DNA of 37,602 nt, taken from NCBI GenBank assembly GCA_016202875.1, contig JACQNX010000047.1:1-37602 (forward strand). The letters are read 5' to 3'. This DNA is from Candidatus Aenigmatarchaeota archaeon (GTDB lineage: Archaea; Aenigmatarchaeota; Aenigmatarchaeia; GW2011-AR5). Numbering within the stretch: the stretch's first letter is position 1; every line of letters begins with the position of its first letter. The position numbers and the translations under genes were made by a program. Positions 1 to 9,448 of the stretch are shown one piece after another. The notes under the pieces are model-generated. The model had not been told where the DNA came from and made no database searches. It was given only the letters and a program-made list of their open reading frames with translations.

Positions 1-1
1 G

Positions 2-58
2 CTCTACAGGTCCGAGATCGAGGTGCAGGCTGATAAGATAATAAAGAACGACGAATAG
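2..58 (+). CDS. C-terminal fragment of a CDS truncated by the window edge (…LYRSEIEVQADKIIKNDE*)
   Basis: Open frame from the window edge to TAG at 56-58; the next gene ends convergently at 59. Confidence 0.35.
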   Translation, partial: LYRSEIEVQADKIIKNDE

Positions 59-475
59 TTATTTGCGAAGTATAAGAAGATGAGTTGCATCTTCACTGAA
101 ATGATATCTTCCGTTCAACAAGCTCCCTCTAAATTCTAAACTATCAGATTCTGTTAACTTGTAGGTACCTGAGTCGACCCTTTTTACGAATCCTCTGTTT
201 CCTGACATAGGGCCTTCGTATGTTAAGTAACGCCGTCTTATTAGTTCCTTAGGATCTATGACTATGGCTGCCTGAAGACTTCTCAACACTTCAGTGGTTT
301 CTATTTTGTCTAATGCCAATTGTTCTGAGCCCTCTCCTTCTACGATTTCTAAAAGTATGTCATAGTGATTTGGTTTTCCTAGATAGTCGTAATGAAAAAG
401 AATAGCATATCGCAGCCAGACATCTACTAGTGGAAAGGGGTTAACTGCCATGTTATATGGATTCCTATAAAGCAT
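59..475 (-). CDS. Small protein resembling the LigD 3'-phosphoesterase (DNA polymerase ligase N-terminal) domain
   Basis: 138 aa; contains NHYDILLE (compare HYDLRLE in the LigD PE domain) and YLTYEGPMSGNRGFVKRVDSGTYKL (compare YEGPVSGGRGxVxRxDxGTYE in small LigD-like proteins). Confidence 0.6.
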   Translation of the reverse strand: MLYRNPYNMAVNPFPLVDVWLRYAILFHYDYLGKPNHYDILLEIVEGEGSEQLALDKIETTEVLRSLQAAIVIDPKELIRRRYLTYEGPMSGNRGFVKRVDSGTYKLTESDSLEFRGSLLNGRYHFSEDATHLLILRK

Positions 476-501
476 AAAAACATATTCTCCAAGAACATGC
501 T

Positions 502-1242
502 ATGAAAGCGATTATACTTGCCGGCGGCTATGCGAAGCGCCTGTGGCCGCTGACAAAAGAGCAGGCCAAGCCGCTGGTAGATATAAATGGCAGGCCTATT
601 ATTTCTTTCATACTCGATAAGCTAGACAAATCAAATATAACAGAGATCATTATTTCAACCAATTCCAAATTTCAGCACGATTTTGAAAAATGGCTTCGCA
701 CTCAGAAATACGCAAAACCAGTAAAAATAGTTGTTGAGAACAGCAACCACGAAGGCGAAAAGCTGGGAGCTATTGGCGGAATACGATATGTACTTGAGGC
801 TTGCAACATCGATGACGATTGTCTGATCATATCAGGGGATAATTTTTTTGATTTTGATATATTGACATTCATTTCTTACTACGAGAAAAAGCGCACTGTA
901 GTGAATGCTGTATTCGATGTCGGGGATGCAAAGGAAGCAAAACGCCTTGGCGTTGTTGTTCTGGAAGGCGAACGTATTGCGGATTTTGTCGAGAAGCCGG
1001 AGAAGCCGCCTACGACACTTGCAAGCACGGGCTGCTACTTATTCCCAAAAGAAACACTTCGACTGTTTGCCAGCTATCTCAACGAGGGCAACAACAGCGA
1101 CGCGCCTGGATTTTTCCTGCAGTGGCTGCACAAGCGCCAGCCAGTCCACGCATTTATATTCAGCACCGCATGGTTTGATATCGGAACTCCGGAAAGCCTG
1201 GAAAGGGTGAGGAGATTTGTCGAGAGGGGCGTGACACTATGA
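502..1242 (+). CDS. Sugar-phosphate nucleotidyltransferase (NTP_transferase family)
   Basis: N-terminal MKAIILAGGYAKRLWPLTKEQAKPLVDINGRPII signature; 246 aa. Confidence 0.9.
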   Translation: MKAIILAGGYAKRLWPLTKEQAKPLVDINGRPIISFILDKLDKSNITEIIISTNSKFQHDFEKWLRTQKYAKPVKIVVENSNHEGEKLGAIGGIRYVLEACNIDDDCLIISGDNFFDFDILTFISYYEKKRTVVNAVFDVGDAKEAKRLGVVVLEGERIADFVEKPEKPPTTLASTGCYLFPKETLRLFASYLNEGNNSDAPGFFLQWLHKRQPVHAFIFSTAWFDIGTPESLERVRRFVERGVTL

Positions 1243-2333
1243 CGAACAAAAAAATATTATTCCTCTACAATGGCGGCACTATAGGACAAGTCCCAGAGAA
1301 TCGCGACGGGCAGATAGTTCTCGTTCCTCCGCGAGACAGCGAAATATTTAGGGTCGCTTGCGAGCCGACTATTGAAAAGCTGAAGAAGGACATGGACGTG
1401 ACATTCGAGTTTGTAACTGCCAAAGACAGCACCAACATGACACCCAATGACTGGGAAAAGCTGATATTCAGGATCAAGAAAGCACAAGATGAAGAAGGGT
1501 ATGATGGCGTCGCAATCGCTCACGGAACTGACACGCTGGCATATACTGCAACTGCACTTGCACTCGCGCTGCACGGAAGAGATCCAGAGAAAAGCGGGCT
1601 AAGGATACCTGTCTGCATTACAGGTGCCCAGAATCCTATTTATCAGGCTGGAGGAGACGGCAGGTTTAATCTGGAAAACTTGTTCCGGACGCTTGATGCA
1701 GCAATTGATGATGGCATTGCAGATGTACTAGTCAATTTCTGGAACAGGGTCTTATTGGGCTGCAGAACGCTAAAGCTAAGCGAGCGAAATTTTGATGCAT
1801 TCCAAAGCCCATCCTATCCGAACATCGGCTTTATTGATGCGCAGGGAGTCCACATGGAAAGCTCGCTGGCACGAAAAAAAGAAAACGCAGCGGACAAGCT
1901 TAATCTGGCGCCGAAATTTGGCAGGGGTGTTATAAGCTTCGAGCTAACGCCGGGTATTGACCCTAACGTGGTGCTGGGATTTATTACTAACGGCGGCATA
2001 TCTGCTATGATTCTAAAATCTCTGGGTGAGGGAAATGTCTGCAACGAAGGGCAGTACAATCTTCTCCCTGTTATCAAGCAGGCAACTGAAGACTACATGA
2101 TCCCTATATTTATTACAACCAAGTTTGCAGGAGGTAGCGCTGTGGCAGCGCATTATGAGGTCGGGATCGCGGCTATAAAAGCCGGAGGCATCGCATGCTT
2201 TGACCACACTGACGTGGCTGTTGACGTGAAAGTGAGGTGGCTGATAGGCAATGGCATCTGCCAGAATATCGGAGATTTCAGAAATGCGATGAGAATTAGT
2301 TTTGCAGGCGAGGTCAAGCTGCCTAAAGCATAA
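1239..2333 (+). CDS. L-asparaginase family protein (GatD-like catalytic domain)
   Basis: ILFLYNGGTIG and AHGTDTLAYTATALAL motifs; ATGA overlap with the upstream gene. Lacks an obvious GatD N-terminal domain. Confidence 0.85.
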   Translation: MTNKKILFLYNGGTIGQVPENRDGQIVLVPPRDSEIFRVACEPTIEKLKKDMDVTFEFVTAKDSTNMTPNDWEKLIFRIKKAQDEEGYDGVAIAHGTDTLAYTATALALALHGRDPEKSGLRIPVCITGAQNPIYQAGGDGRFNLENLFRTLDAAIDDGIADVLVNFWNRVLLGCRTLKLSERNFDAFQSPSYPNIGFIDAQGVHMESSLARKKENAADKLNLAPKFGRGVISFELTPGIDPNVVLGFITNGGISAMILKSLGEGNVCNEGQYNLLPVIKQATEDYMIPIFITTKFAGGSAVAAHYEVGIAAIKAGGIACFDHTDVAVDVKVRWLIGNGICQNIGDFRNAMRISFAGEVKLPKA

Positions 2334-3722
2334 TTACTTGTGCTCCGGGACCAGCTCCAAACCGTGCTTTTCCATCTCTTCTTTCAGGTAATCGAGAAAC
2401 ATCTTCTGAATGTCATTTTTGTCTTTTTCTGTAACGCCCTCTACTGTCAGGCGGATGTAAGGAGACGTGTTAGACGCCCGCAAAAGTGCCCATCCGTTTT
2501 CGAGGTCGACTCGCAGGCCATCCATTGTATTCACATTCTTGAATTCTTTGGCAGCTTTGCCAGCAATGGTTTTTATAATTCCGAATTTTATCCTGTCGGG
2601 GCACTCAAAACTGACGCGCGCAAACGGGTATTTTGGCACCTGTTTCTTGAATTCCGAGAGCTTTTCGCCGCGCTCGGAAAGAATATACGCTGCATAGAGC
2701 CCTACTATTGTGGCATCGTCAAACGGTATAAAATGCGGGAGGCAGTAGTGCGCTGCTGACTCGACTCCAAAAACAGCATTGTGCCTGTGCACAGCATCCA
2801 TAAGAAATGTATGCCCCACAGGAACCCTGATAACTTTACGGCCGAATTTTCCGGCTATCAAGTCTATTGCCTTCGTGCATTCAACATTTGCCACGATATC
2901 GCCTTTCTGCGTCTTTAGCAGTTCTGAGAGGATAAGATATGAAGTCTCCTCCGGCGAAGTAAAACTGCCCTTGTCGTCCACTAATGCTGTCCTGTCGCCG
3001 TCTCCGTCATACGCAATGCCAAGGTCGAAACCGCCCTCAACAACATTTTTTTTCAACTCTGCGAGGGCGAAATCCTGGGGGTCGGGCAGGCGGTTCGGAA
3101 AAGTCCCGTCAATTTCCCCGAAAACTACCCGGGTCTCTAATCCAGCTTCCCGGAACAGCTCGGGCACAATCAATCCTGCGCAGCCGTTTCCGCAGTCTAA
3201 AACAACTGAAGTCGCCCTGTGAAAACGCACCTTAGACAGAAGGAAATTTTTATAGTCTGCAACTATTTCTTTAGGGTTTTTAACTGCACATTTTCCGCTG
3301 CCTGCTATAAATTTCCCCTTAAAAAATGTGTCCCGTATTTCCCTGTTTGTTTCGTCTATGAACCCTATGCCATTCGCATGAAAGAACTTGATGCCATTCC
3401 ATTCCTTGGGCAGATGGGAACCGGTGATGTACGCATATGTCTTTTTTTCTTGCCATGCATGGTACATTCCTGCGCCAAGCGGCAACATCCCCGCATCCTC
3501 AATGCTGAAACCGGATGACAAAAATCCTTTTACAAAGGCCTCTTTGAGCTTCTGGCTGTGCAAACGGACATCGCGCCCCAAGACTATATCTTGATGGATA
3601 TACGAACCAAATGCCTGGCCTATTCTGTGCATGATCTCCGGCGTCAGGTCCTGCCCCACAACTCCGCGGATATCATAACTCCTGAATATGCTGGATACAT
3701 TTTTTAGTGAATCGTTACCCAT
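2334..3722 (-). CDS. Phosphomannomutase/phosphoglucomutase
   Basis: FRSYDIRG, phosphoserine loop TGSHLPKEWNGIKF, metal loop DGDGDR; start taken at MGNDSLKN (the track ORF begins at 3764). Confidence 0.9.
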   Translation of the reverse strand: MGNDSLKNVSSIFRSYDIRGVVGQDLTPEIMHRIGQAFGSYIHQDIVLGRDVRLHSQKLKEAFVKGFLSSGFSIEDAGMLPLGAGMYHAWQEKKTYAYITGSHLPKEWNGIKFFHANGIGFIDETNREIRDTFFKGKFIAGSGKCAVKNPKEIVADYKNFLLSKVRFHRATSVVLDCGNGCAGLIVPELFREAGLETRVVFGEIDGTFPNRLPDPQDFALAELKKNVVEGGFDLGIAYDGDGDRTALVDDKGSFTSPEETSYLILSELLKTQKGDIVANVECTKAIDLIAGKFGRKVIRVPVGHTFLMDAVHRHNAVFGVESAAHYCLPHFIPFDDATIVGLYAAYILSERGEKLSEFKKQVPKYPFARVSFECPDRIKFGIIKTIAGKAAKEFKNVNTMDGLRVDLENGWALLRASNTSPYIRLTVEGVTEKDKNDIQKMFLDYLKEEMEKHGLELVPEHK

Positions 3723-3750
3723 AGCAATCCCTTGTTTTATTTTGTAATAG

Positions 3751-3853
3751 CTGTTTTGGTGCAAAAATCAAAATATCTGGCTGAAACGTTGGCAAAATAG
3801 TATTAAAAGATTTCACATGGCTTTTTTGGTGCAAAAGTTAAAATCTCTGCCTT
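3751..3853. repeat. Imperfect direct repeat (about 33 bp, period 70 bp) in a divergent promoter region
   Basis: ctgttttggtgcaaaaatcaaaatatctggctg (3751-3783) versus cttttttggtgcaaaagttaaaatctctgcctt (3821-3853). Confidence 0.6.
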
Positions 3854-3926
3854 TACGATATGTCGCAATAAAACGATACTAATAAAAAGTTCATAAAAAG
3901 AATAAAGCACAATGAGGTGTTAAAAG

Positions 3927-6434
3927 ATGTGCAGGTTTTCTGACAGGTTAATTTTCGGGAATATGGTACCGGATCCGCGCTTTGCCCTCCCTGGTGCAAC
4001 GCCGCAGTATGCACCGCACCGTGACTTCAAGACAGAACACATAAAGCTGGAATTCTCTTTTGACATAGCAAAGAAGACCGTGTTTGGCAAGAGCGCAACG
4101 ACGGTAAAAATGCTTGTGGATGCACACAAGCTCGTTTTTGATGTAGTAAATATGAAAATCAATTCTGTAAAAGACCGTGCTGGAAGGGACTATAGGTATG
4201 ACTATGATGATGCAAAGATTATTATTTATCTGGACAGGACAGCAACTGCAGGGGAAATATTTGACATCATGATTGACTATAAAATCATTAAGCCAAAGCT
4301 GGGTGTTTACTTCATTGAACCTGACAGACCTTATCCCAAGAAGCCTGTGCAGATATATACACACAGCGAAGCAGAAGAGGCACGATACTGGTTTCCATGT
4401 CATGACAGTCCGCATGAAAAATGCACTACAGAGATGCTTATCACTGTGGCTTCTGACTTCTTTGCGCTTTCCAATGGCGCTTTGGTAAATGTTTTAGAGG
4501 ACAGGAAAGGCGGCAAGAAAACATACCACTGGAAAATGCGGCACCCTCATTCTTCTTACCTTGTTATGTTTGCTGTGGGCAGGTTTATAGAAATCAAGGA
4601 GGAATGGGATGGCATACCAATAACATATTATTGTGAAAAGGGGCGAGAGGCTGATACAAGAAGGGCGTTTGGAAAGACGCCGAAGATAATGGAGTTCTTT
4701 TCAAAGAAGATAGGTGTGCGATACCCATATGAAAAATATGCGCAGGTTGCTGTGGCAGATTTTATATTTGGCGGCATGGAGCACACAACAGCGACGACCC
4801 AGACTGACTTAATTCTCCATGATGAAAGGGCACATGAGGAGACGTGGCATGACAACCTTGTTGCTCATGAGCTTGCGCACCAGTGGTTTGGCGACTTACT
4901 GACGTGCAGGGACTGGGCGCATGCATGGCTTAATGAAAGCTTTGCATGGTACTTTGATGCATTGTTTGTAGAGCATGACAAAGGAGAAGAAGAATTCTTG
5001 TATCATATGTACGAAGATGCAAAAGTTTATTTTGCTGAAGACAAAGATCGATACAGAAGGCCTATTGTGACAAACATCTTCTTTGAGCCCAGCGACATAT
5101 TTGACAGGCATCTCTACGAAAAAGGCTCTTTGGTCCTCAATATGCTAAGACATATATTGGGCACTGCGATGTGGTGGAAGTGCATAAATCACTATGTTGA
5201 AAAGAACAAGAACAAGACAGTGGAAACAGAAAACCTTATTGAGGCAATAGAAGAAGTTTCTGGCAGGAACATGAAGAGGTTCTTTGACCAGTGGATTTAC
5301 GGAGCAGGGCACCCTGAACTTCAGGCCCAGTACTACTGGGATGACAAAACAAAAGAAGCTGTGATCAGGATAGCGCAGGTGCAGAAAACAGACGACCAGA
5401 CTCCACTATTTGCATTGCCCTTGACAATAGAAATAATAACAAAGGAGGGCAGAAAGAAGTTCACAGAAATTCTGGAAGAAAAACAAAAACAGTTCAGGTA
5501 CAAAATAAATTCTATTCCTTTTGATGTGAGAATTGATCCAGACAATGCCATTTTGAAGAAGATGGATTTCATCAAACCAAAATCCATGTGGCTGTATCAA
5601 CTGGAAAATGATTCTAATATTTTAGGAAGAATCGCAGCTGCTCAGGAAATTGCGAAACTGGGTAATAGAGAGGCCGTAGAGGCCTTGGCAAAGCACTTTG
5701 AGAGGGAAAGATCCTGGGGTGTGCAGGCTGAGACTGCTCTTGCTCTTGGGACTATAAAAACCGATGCTGCCTTAAAGGCGCTGCAGAAGATGATGGGGGT
5801 GAAACATCCGAAAGCGAGAAGGGCTGTTGCTGCAGCATTGGGCGAATTCAAAACAGACAGGGTCATGGATGCTTTGAAAACACTTGTTTCTGACAAGAAC
5901 AGCTATTTTGTCCCTGCGGAAGCTGTGAAAAGTATAGGAAAAACCAACCACGACTCATCGTTGCAGCTGCTGAAGAGATACCTGCCCTTGGAATCATGGA
6001 ATGACGTTATTAAAGCAGGGGTTCTGGAAGGAATAGCACAACTACAGACAGATGAATCTATACAATTACTGAAAGCGCATGCAAAATACGGTTATCATTA
6101 CAGGTCCCGAATGGCTGCAATAAGAAACCTCGGGCTTATAGGAAAGGGCAGAAAGGATGTTCTGGACTTGCTCATTGAATTTACAAAAGAAGATTTTGCC
6201 CTTGTCCAGCTGGTGTCTGTCATTGCTCTGGGGGATCTGGGAGATGAGCGTGCTATACCTTTGCTGGAGGATATGACAAAAGGGCACAGAGATGGCCGCG
6301 TAAAGAGACAGGCGCATGAGGCAATAAGAAAGATATACACATGGCTTGATACTGACCTCGAAACTGCTGAAATAAAGGAACGGTATGAAAAATTGAAGAA
6401 GGATTTTGAGGCGCAGAAGAAACGTGCAAGTTGA
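3927..6434 (+). CDS. M1 family aminopeptidase with C-terminal HEAT-like repeats
   Basis: GGMEHTTAT exopeptidase motif, HELAHQWFGD…NESFA zinc site; C-terminal alpha-helical repeats (AAQEIAKLGNREAVEALAKH, AVAAALGEFKTDRVMDALKTL). Possible alternative start at 3963. Confidence 0.95.
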   Translation: MCRFSDRLIFGNMVPDPRFALPGATPQYAPHRDFKTEHIKLEFSFDIAKKTVFGKSATTVKMLVDAHKLVFDVVNMKINSVKDRAGRDYRYDYDDAKIIIYLDRTATAGEIFDIMIDYKIIKPKLGVYFIEPDRPYPKKPVQIYTHSEAEEARYWFPCHDSPHEKCTTEMLITVASDFFALSNGALVNVLEDRKGGKKTYHWKMRHPHSSYLVMFAVGRFIEIKEEWDGIPITYYCEKGREADTRRAFGKTPKIMEFFSKKIGVRYPYEKYAQVAVADFIFGGMEHTTATTQTDLILHDERAHEETWHDNLVAHELAHQWFGDLLTCRDWAHAWLNESFAWYFDALFVEHDKGEEEFLYHMYEDAKVYFAEDKDRYRRPIVTNIFFEPSDIFDRHLYEKGSLVLNMLRHILGTAMWWKCINHYVEKNKNKTVETENLIEAIEEVSGRNMKRFFDQWIYGAGHPELQAQYYWDDKTKEAVIRIAQVQKTDDQTPLFALPLTIEIITKEGRKKFTEILEEKQKQFRYKINSIPFDVRIDPDNAILKKMDFIKPKSMWLYQLENDSNILGRIAAAQEIAKLGNREAVEALAKHFERERSWGVQAETALALGTIKTDAALKALQKMMGVKHPKARRAVAAALGEFKTDRVMDALKTLVSDKNSYFVPAEAVKSIGKTNHDSSLQLLKRYLPLESWNDVIKAGVLEGIAQLQTDESIQLLKAHAKYGYHYRSRMAAIRNLGLIGKGRKDVLDLLIEFTKEDFALVQLVSVIALGDLGDERAIPLLEDMTKGHRDGRVKRQAHEAIRKIYTWLDTDLETAEIKERYEKLKKDFEAQKKRAS

Positions 6435-6617
6435 TATTGCTTTTAGAACAGCAAAAGGCATTTAAAGTGTCAAATTAATAACTATCACAGGTGTAAGGTG
6501 TGCGGATAGGAAAAAATACAGCCCATTCATGGAATTTTAATAGGCTTGTCTGCACATTGCTAGGCCTGAAGTGTTCTAATCTCAAATCTGAAATTATCAC
6601 ATACTGATTTGGGATGA

Positions 6618-6641
6618 TTCTGTTTCTGGCGGCTAACAGAA
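6618..6641. other. Perfect 7-bp inverted repeat/hairpin in an intergenic region
   Basis: TTCTGTT-tctggcggct-AACAGAA. Confidence 0.4.
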
Positions 6642-6742
6642 GACCATGTTGCGCCTCGGGTAAGACCAATGGCTTTGGATTGTTTGTTTGTGTTCAGTGA
6701 GAAAGCTCGTAGTAAAAATTAACAAAAAGAGAGGCGATAACG

Positions 6743-6886
6743 ATGTCGGTGCCAAAATGCTGTGGTGTTGAAATGGGGGTAAATGTGGAAACTGGCAAAT
6801 TTGTAGAGGTCCAGTGCAAAATGTGCGGAGATGTAGTATTCGTCAAGAAGGGCGAAACAAACAAACCGCAGATGCTGGATGATTAA
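6743..6886 (+). CDS. 47-aa zinc-ribbon-like microprotein
   Basis: MSVPKCCGVEMGVNVETGKFVEVQCKMCGDVVFVKKGETNKPQMLDD*; paired CC…CxxC; below the length cut-off of the ORF track. Confidence 0.6.
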   Translation: MSVPKCCGVEMGVNVETGKFVEVQCKMCGDVVFVKKGETNKPQMLDD

Positions 6887-6987
6887 GCTAGGATATGCTT
6901 CGTTGGCTAATGCTATTGTTAATGCCTGCCAACCGTCTTTTTCCCTGTCATGAGATATTTATTAAATCTAAAATCCAGTTAGTTATC

Positions 6988-8046
6988 ATGCTGTCTTTTC
7001 GCGGTTTATTGAAAGGCGTTGATGCCGTTGTATTGCGCAATGACGAATCACACATGGATGAAAATGTTTTCTATTTACTGGAGGAAAAGCCCAGCACTGC
7101 CACGATGTTTCTTATTTTAAAGAAAAACAGCATACCTGTGCTTTTTGTTTCGGAGCTTGAACTAGGCAATTACACGCATAAAAAACATGTCCGTGTAGAA
7201 AAGCTTGACAAAGAGTCGTTGGCTAAAGAACTGGGAAATATAAAAGGGAAAATCGGCCTGAACTTTGAAACGCAAACTGCGAACCAACTGAAAAGACTAA
7301 AGAAATTCATAAAAGCACAGCAGGTTGATATTTCTTCATATTTTGAGAAAGCGCGGGAAGTCAAAACGCAGGCTGAAATCAAAAAAATCAAGACCGCATG
7401 CAGGATTACTGCAGAGATTTTTGACAGGGTGCAGGATTTGATGAAAATATGCAGAACTGAAAAAAACCTTGCCCTTAAGTTAGAGTTTGAAGCAAGAAAT
7501 AATGGGGCTGATGCTGCCGCATTTCCTCCCATAATTGCTTCTGGGATTTCATCGGCTATACCACACTACGCCACAGCAGACAAAAAAATTTCTGAGGGGT
7601 TTCTTGTTGTTGATTTTGGCGTTGTTTACGATGGCTACTGTTCTGATATAACAAGGACTTTTTTTGTCGGGATGCCAAATGCCTATCACAAACATATGTT
7701 TGCTGCTGTGTACAACGCAAAAGAGGCTGCAACAAAAATGTGTTTTGCAGGCACAGAAGCAAGGAAGGTCCATAATGCTGCTGATTCTGTTCTAGAAAAG
7801 AATTTTGGTGAAAAGATGATTCACGCTGTTGGCCATGGCCTGGGGTTGAAGGTGCACGATTTCCCGCAGGGGATAAATGCAAATGCACCATTTACATTAA
7901 AGGAAAATATGTGCATCACTGTAGAGCCTGGCTACTACAAAAGAAATTTTGGCGGGGTGCGCATAGAAGATGATGTTATAATAAAAAAGGGAAAATGCAG
8001 GGAGCTGACAAAAGCGGAAAAGGTGCTATTTTCGCTAAAAATTTAA
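6988..8046 (+). CDS. M24 family metallopeptidase (Xaa-Pro dipeptidase/aminopeptidase-like)
   Basis: Metal ligands in VVDFGVVYDGYCSDITRTFF, HAVGHGLGLKVHDFP, ITVEPGYY, GVRIEDDVII. Start at MLSFRGLLKG; the track ORF begins at 6895. Confidence 0.92.
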   Translation: MLSFRGLLKGVDAVVLRNDESHMDENVFYLLEEKPSTATMFLILKKNSIPVLFVSELELGNYTHKKHVRVEKLDKESLAKELGNIKGKIGLNFETQTANQLKRLKKFIKAQQVDISSYFEKAREVKTQAEIKKIKTACRITAEIFDRVQDLMKICRTEKNLALKLEFEARNNGADAAAFPPIIASGISSAIPHYATADKKISEGFLVVDFGVVYDGYCSDITRTFFVGMPNAYHKHMFAAVYNAKEAATKMCFAGTEARKVHNAADSVLEKNFGEKMIHAVGHGLGLKVHDFPQGINANAPFTLKENMCITVEPGYYKRNFGGVRIEDDVIIKKGKCRELTKAEKVLFSLKI

Positions 8047-8056
8047 TTCCTAGCCT

Positions 8057-9232
8057 TTAACCTTCTAATTGTTCGAAGTTTTCGCCTTTCAGCTCTTCCA
8101 AAGTTAAAATCTTCACGCTGCCTGAACGCACGCGTTCGCGGTAGCCCATTCCAACTACGTACTCTACAGTTCTGCGGGATGCGAGATCAACAATGGACTG
8201 GTTAACTTTTCCGTCAAAGATTATTGCATAAACAGTTGTGAACTCCGGCAAAATGTCTGCCAACTCCGAGAGGGGGACTTTTGATATCACCTGCAGCTCC
8301 CTGTCCACGAGACAGGCTGCGCGCGTGCCTATAAGATCTTCAAGGATTTTTACAAATGCCTCTTTTTCTGAGGCGTCTATCTCCTGCACTTCTTCAGAAA
8401 CGTCTTCGATGGGCTTGTTCAATGCCTGATCTACTGGGGCACGCTCGCGCAGGGCTTTGAATATCTGTTTTTTCGTGAGCTCTTCCACTTCCTTGCCCGG
8501 CTCCGCCCATGCTACGTAATCTATCTCTGCAACTGCGAGCAGTTTTTTTAAATCAAGATTGCCACCACGGTCGCCGTCCAAAAATGCTGTTGTTGTTTTT
8601 TCTTTTGTTAGGCCAATTACTGCCTGCGGGATTTTGCTGCCTTCAATGGCGATGACATTCCTGATGCCGTTCTTTAGAAGGTTTATCACATCAGCCCGGC
8701 CTTCAACGATAATAATATCGTCTGATGTGTGGACGTCAGGGCCGCAGCTGAGGCCGTTAAAATTAGAAACCTCCCAGGAGCGCACAGACTCTTTTATCAT
8801 CTCTGATATCTTTTGCGTGTCCGGCATGCCGGTGTCCATCATTGCGCGCAGGATTTCCTTTGCCCTTTCAACAACATAACGCCTCTTCTGGCTGCGGACA
8901 TCCTCAACTTTAACTATGTCTATTTTTGCCTCGCAAGGGCCGACTTTTTCTATTGTTTCCATGGATGCTGCGATGAGGGACGTTTCGCTTGCGTCCAGGC
9001 TGGACGGGATTATGATATCCGCAAAGGCTTTGCCTTTGTTTGATTTCACATTTACCTCTATTCTTCCTATACGGCCTGTGTGCTGCAGCTCGCGCAGATC
9101 GAGATCCGCGCCCAGGAGCCCCTCTGTCTGGCCGAAAATAGCGCCGATTATATCAGGCTTTTCCACTATACTTGTTGCATGCATTCTGGCATGTATCAAA
9201 TACTTTGCAAAATTCTGGGCCAATTTGGCCAT
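8057..9232 (-). CDS. dnaG: Archaeal DnaG-type primase/TOPRIM protein
   Basis: MAKLAQNFAKYLIHARMHATSIVEKPDIIGAIFGQTEGLLG N-terminus; TOPRIM IIIVEGRADV…FLDGDRGG. The track start is 9241. Confidence 0.95.
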   Translation of the reverse strand: MAKLAQNFAKYLIHARMHATSIVEKPDIIGAIFGQTEGLLGADLDLRELQHTGRIGRIEVNVKSNKGKAFADIIIPSSLDASETSLIAASMETIEKVGPCEAKIDIVKVEDVRSQKRRYVVERAKEILRAMMDTGMPDTQKISEMIKESVRSWEVSNFNGLSCGPDVHTSDDIIIVEGRADVINLLKNGIRNVIAIEGSKIPQAVIGLTKEKTTTAFLDGDRGGNLDLKKLLAVAEIDYVAWAEPGKEVEELTKKQIFKALRERAPVDQALNKPIEDVSEEVQEIDASEKEAFVKILEDLIGTRAACLVDRELQVISKVPLSELADILPEFTTVYAIIFDGKVNQSIVDLASRRTVEYVVGMGYRERVRSGSVKILTLEELKGENFEQLEG

Positions 9233-9358
9233 AAATACCACCTCTTTTCTTGGGGATGGCAGAAACAGGCCTACGCAGATGGTGCGAATATAAAATCTGT
9301 TTTCAAATACATCGACACACCGATTAACTATAAAACATCAAGACCTATTCTGTCACCA

Positions 9359-9379
9359 ATGGCTGCCTAAGGCGGCCAT
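9359..9379. other. 9-bp stem hairpin with 3-nt loop
   Basis: ATGGCTGCC-TAA-GGCGGCCAT (one G·U pair), between the 9449-9871 gene and dnaG. Confidence 0.4.
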
Positions 9380-9448
9380 CTATAAAGTAATGGCATGGAA
9401 ATGCTTTTAAGGCTTTTTCAACGCCCTTTTTCGGCCAAAAATAAAAGA

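Noticed and set aside
1239-2333. Calling the asparaginase-like gene GatD
   Set aside because: The protein starts directly at the asparaginase core (ILFLYNGGTIG) without the N-terminal GatD domain, and no GatE is visible in the window.
2334-3722. Phosphomannomutase as inactive because the serine loop reads TGSHLP instead of TASHNP
   Set aside because: The phosphorylatable Ser-His and the DGDGDR metal loop are intact; the variation alone does not support loss of activity.
3948-4415. Antisense ORFs inside the M1 aminopeptidase, polB, thiolase and other clear genes
   Set aside because: They lie opposite strongly supported coding frames and show no domain signatures; treated as shadow ORFs.
6475-6669. 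64-aa minus-strand ORF in the 6.5-kb intergenic region
   Set aside because: No recognisable family or start context; the overlapping inverted repeats better fit a noncoding region.
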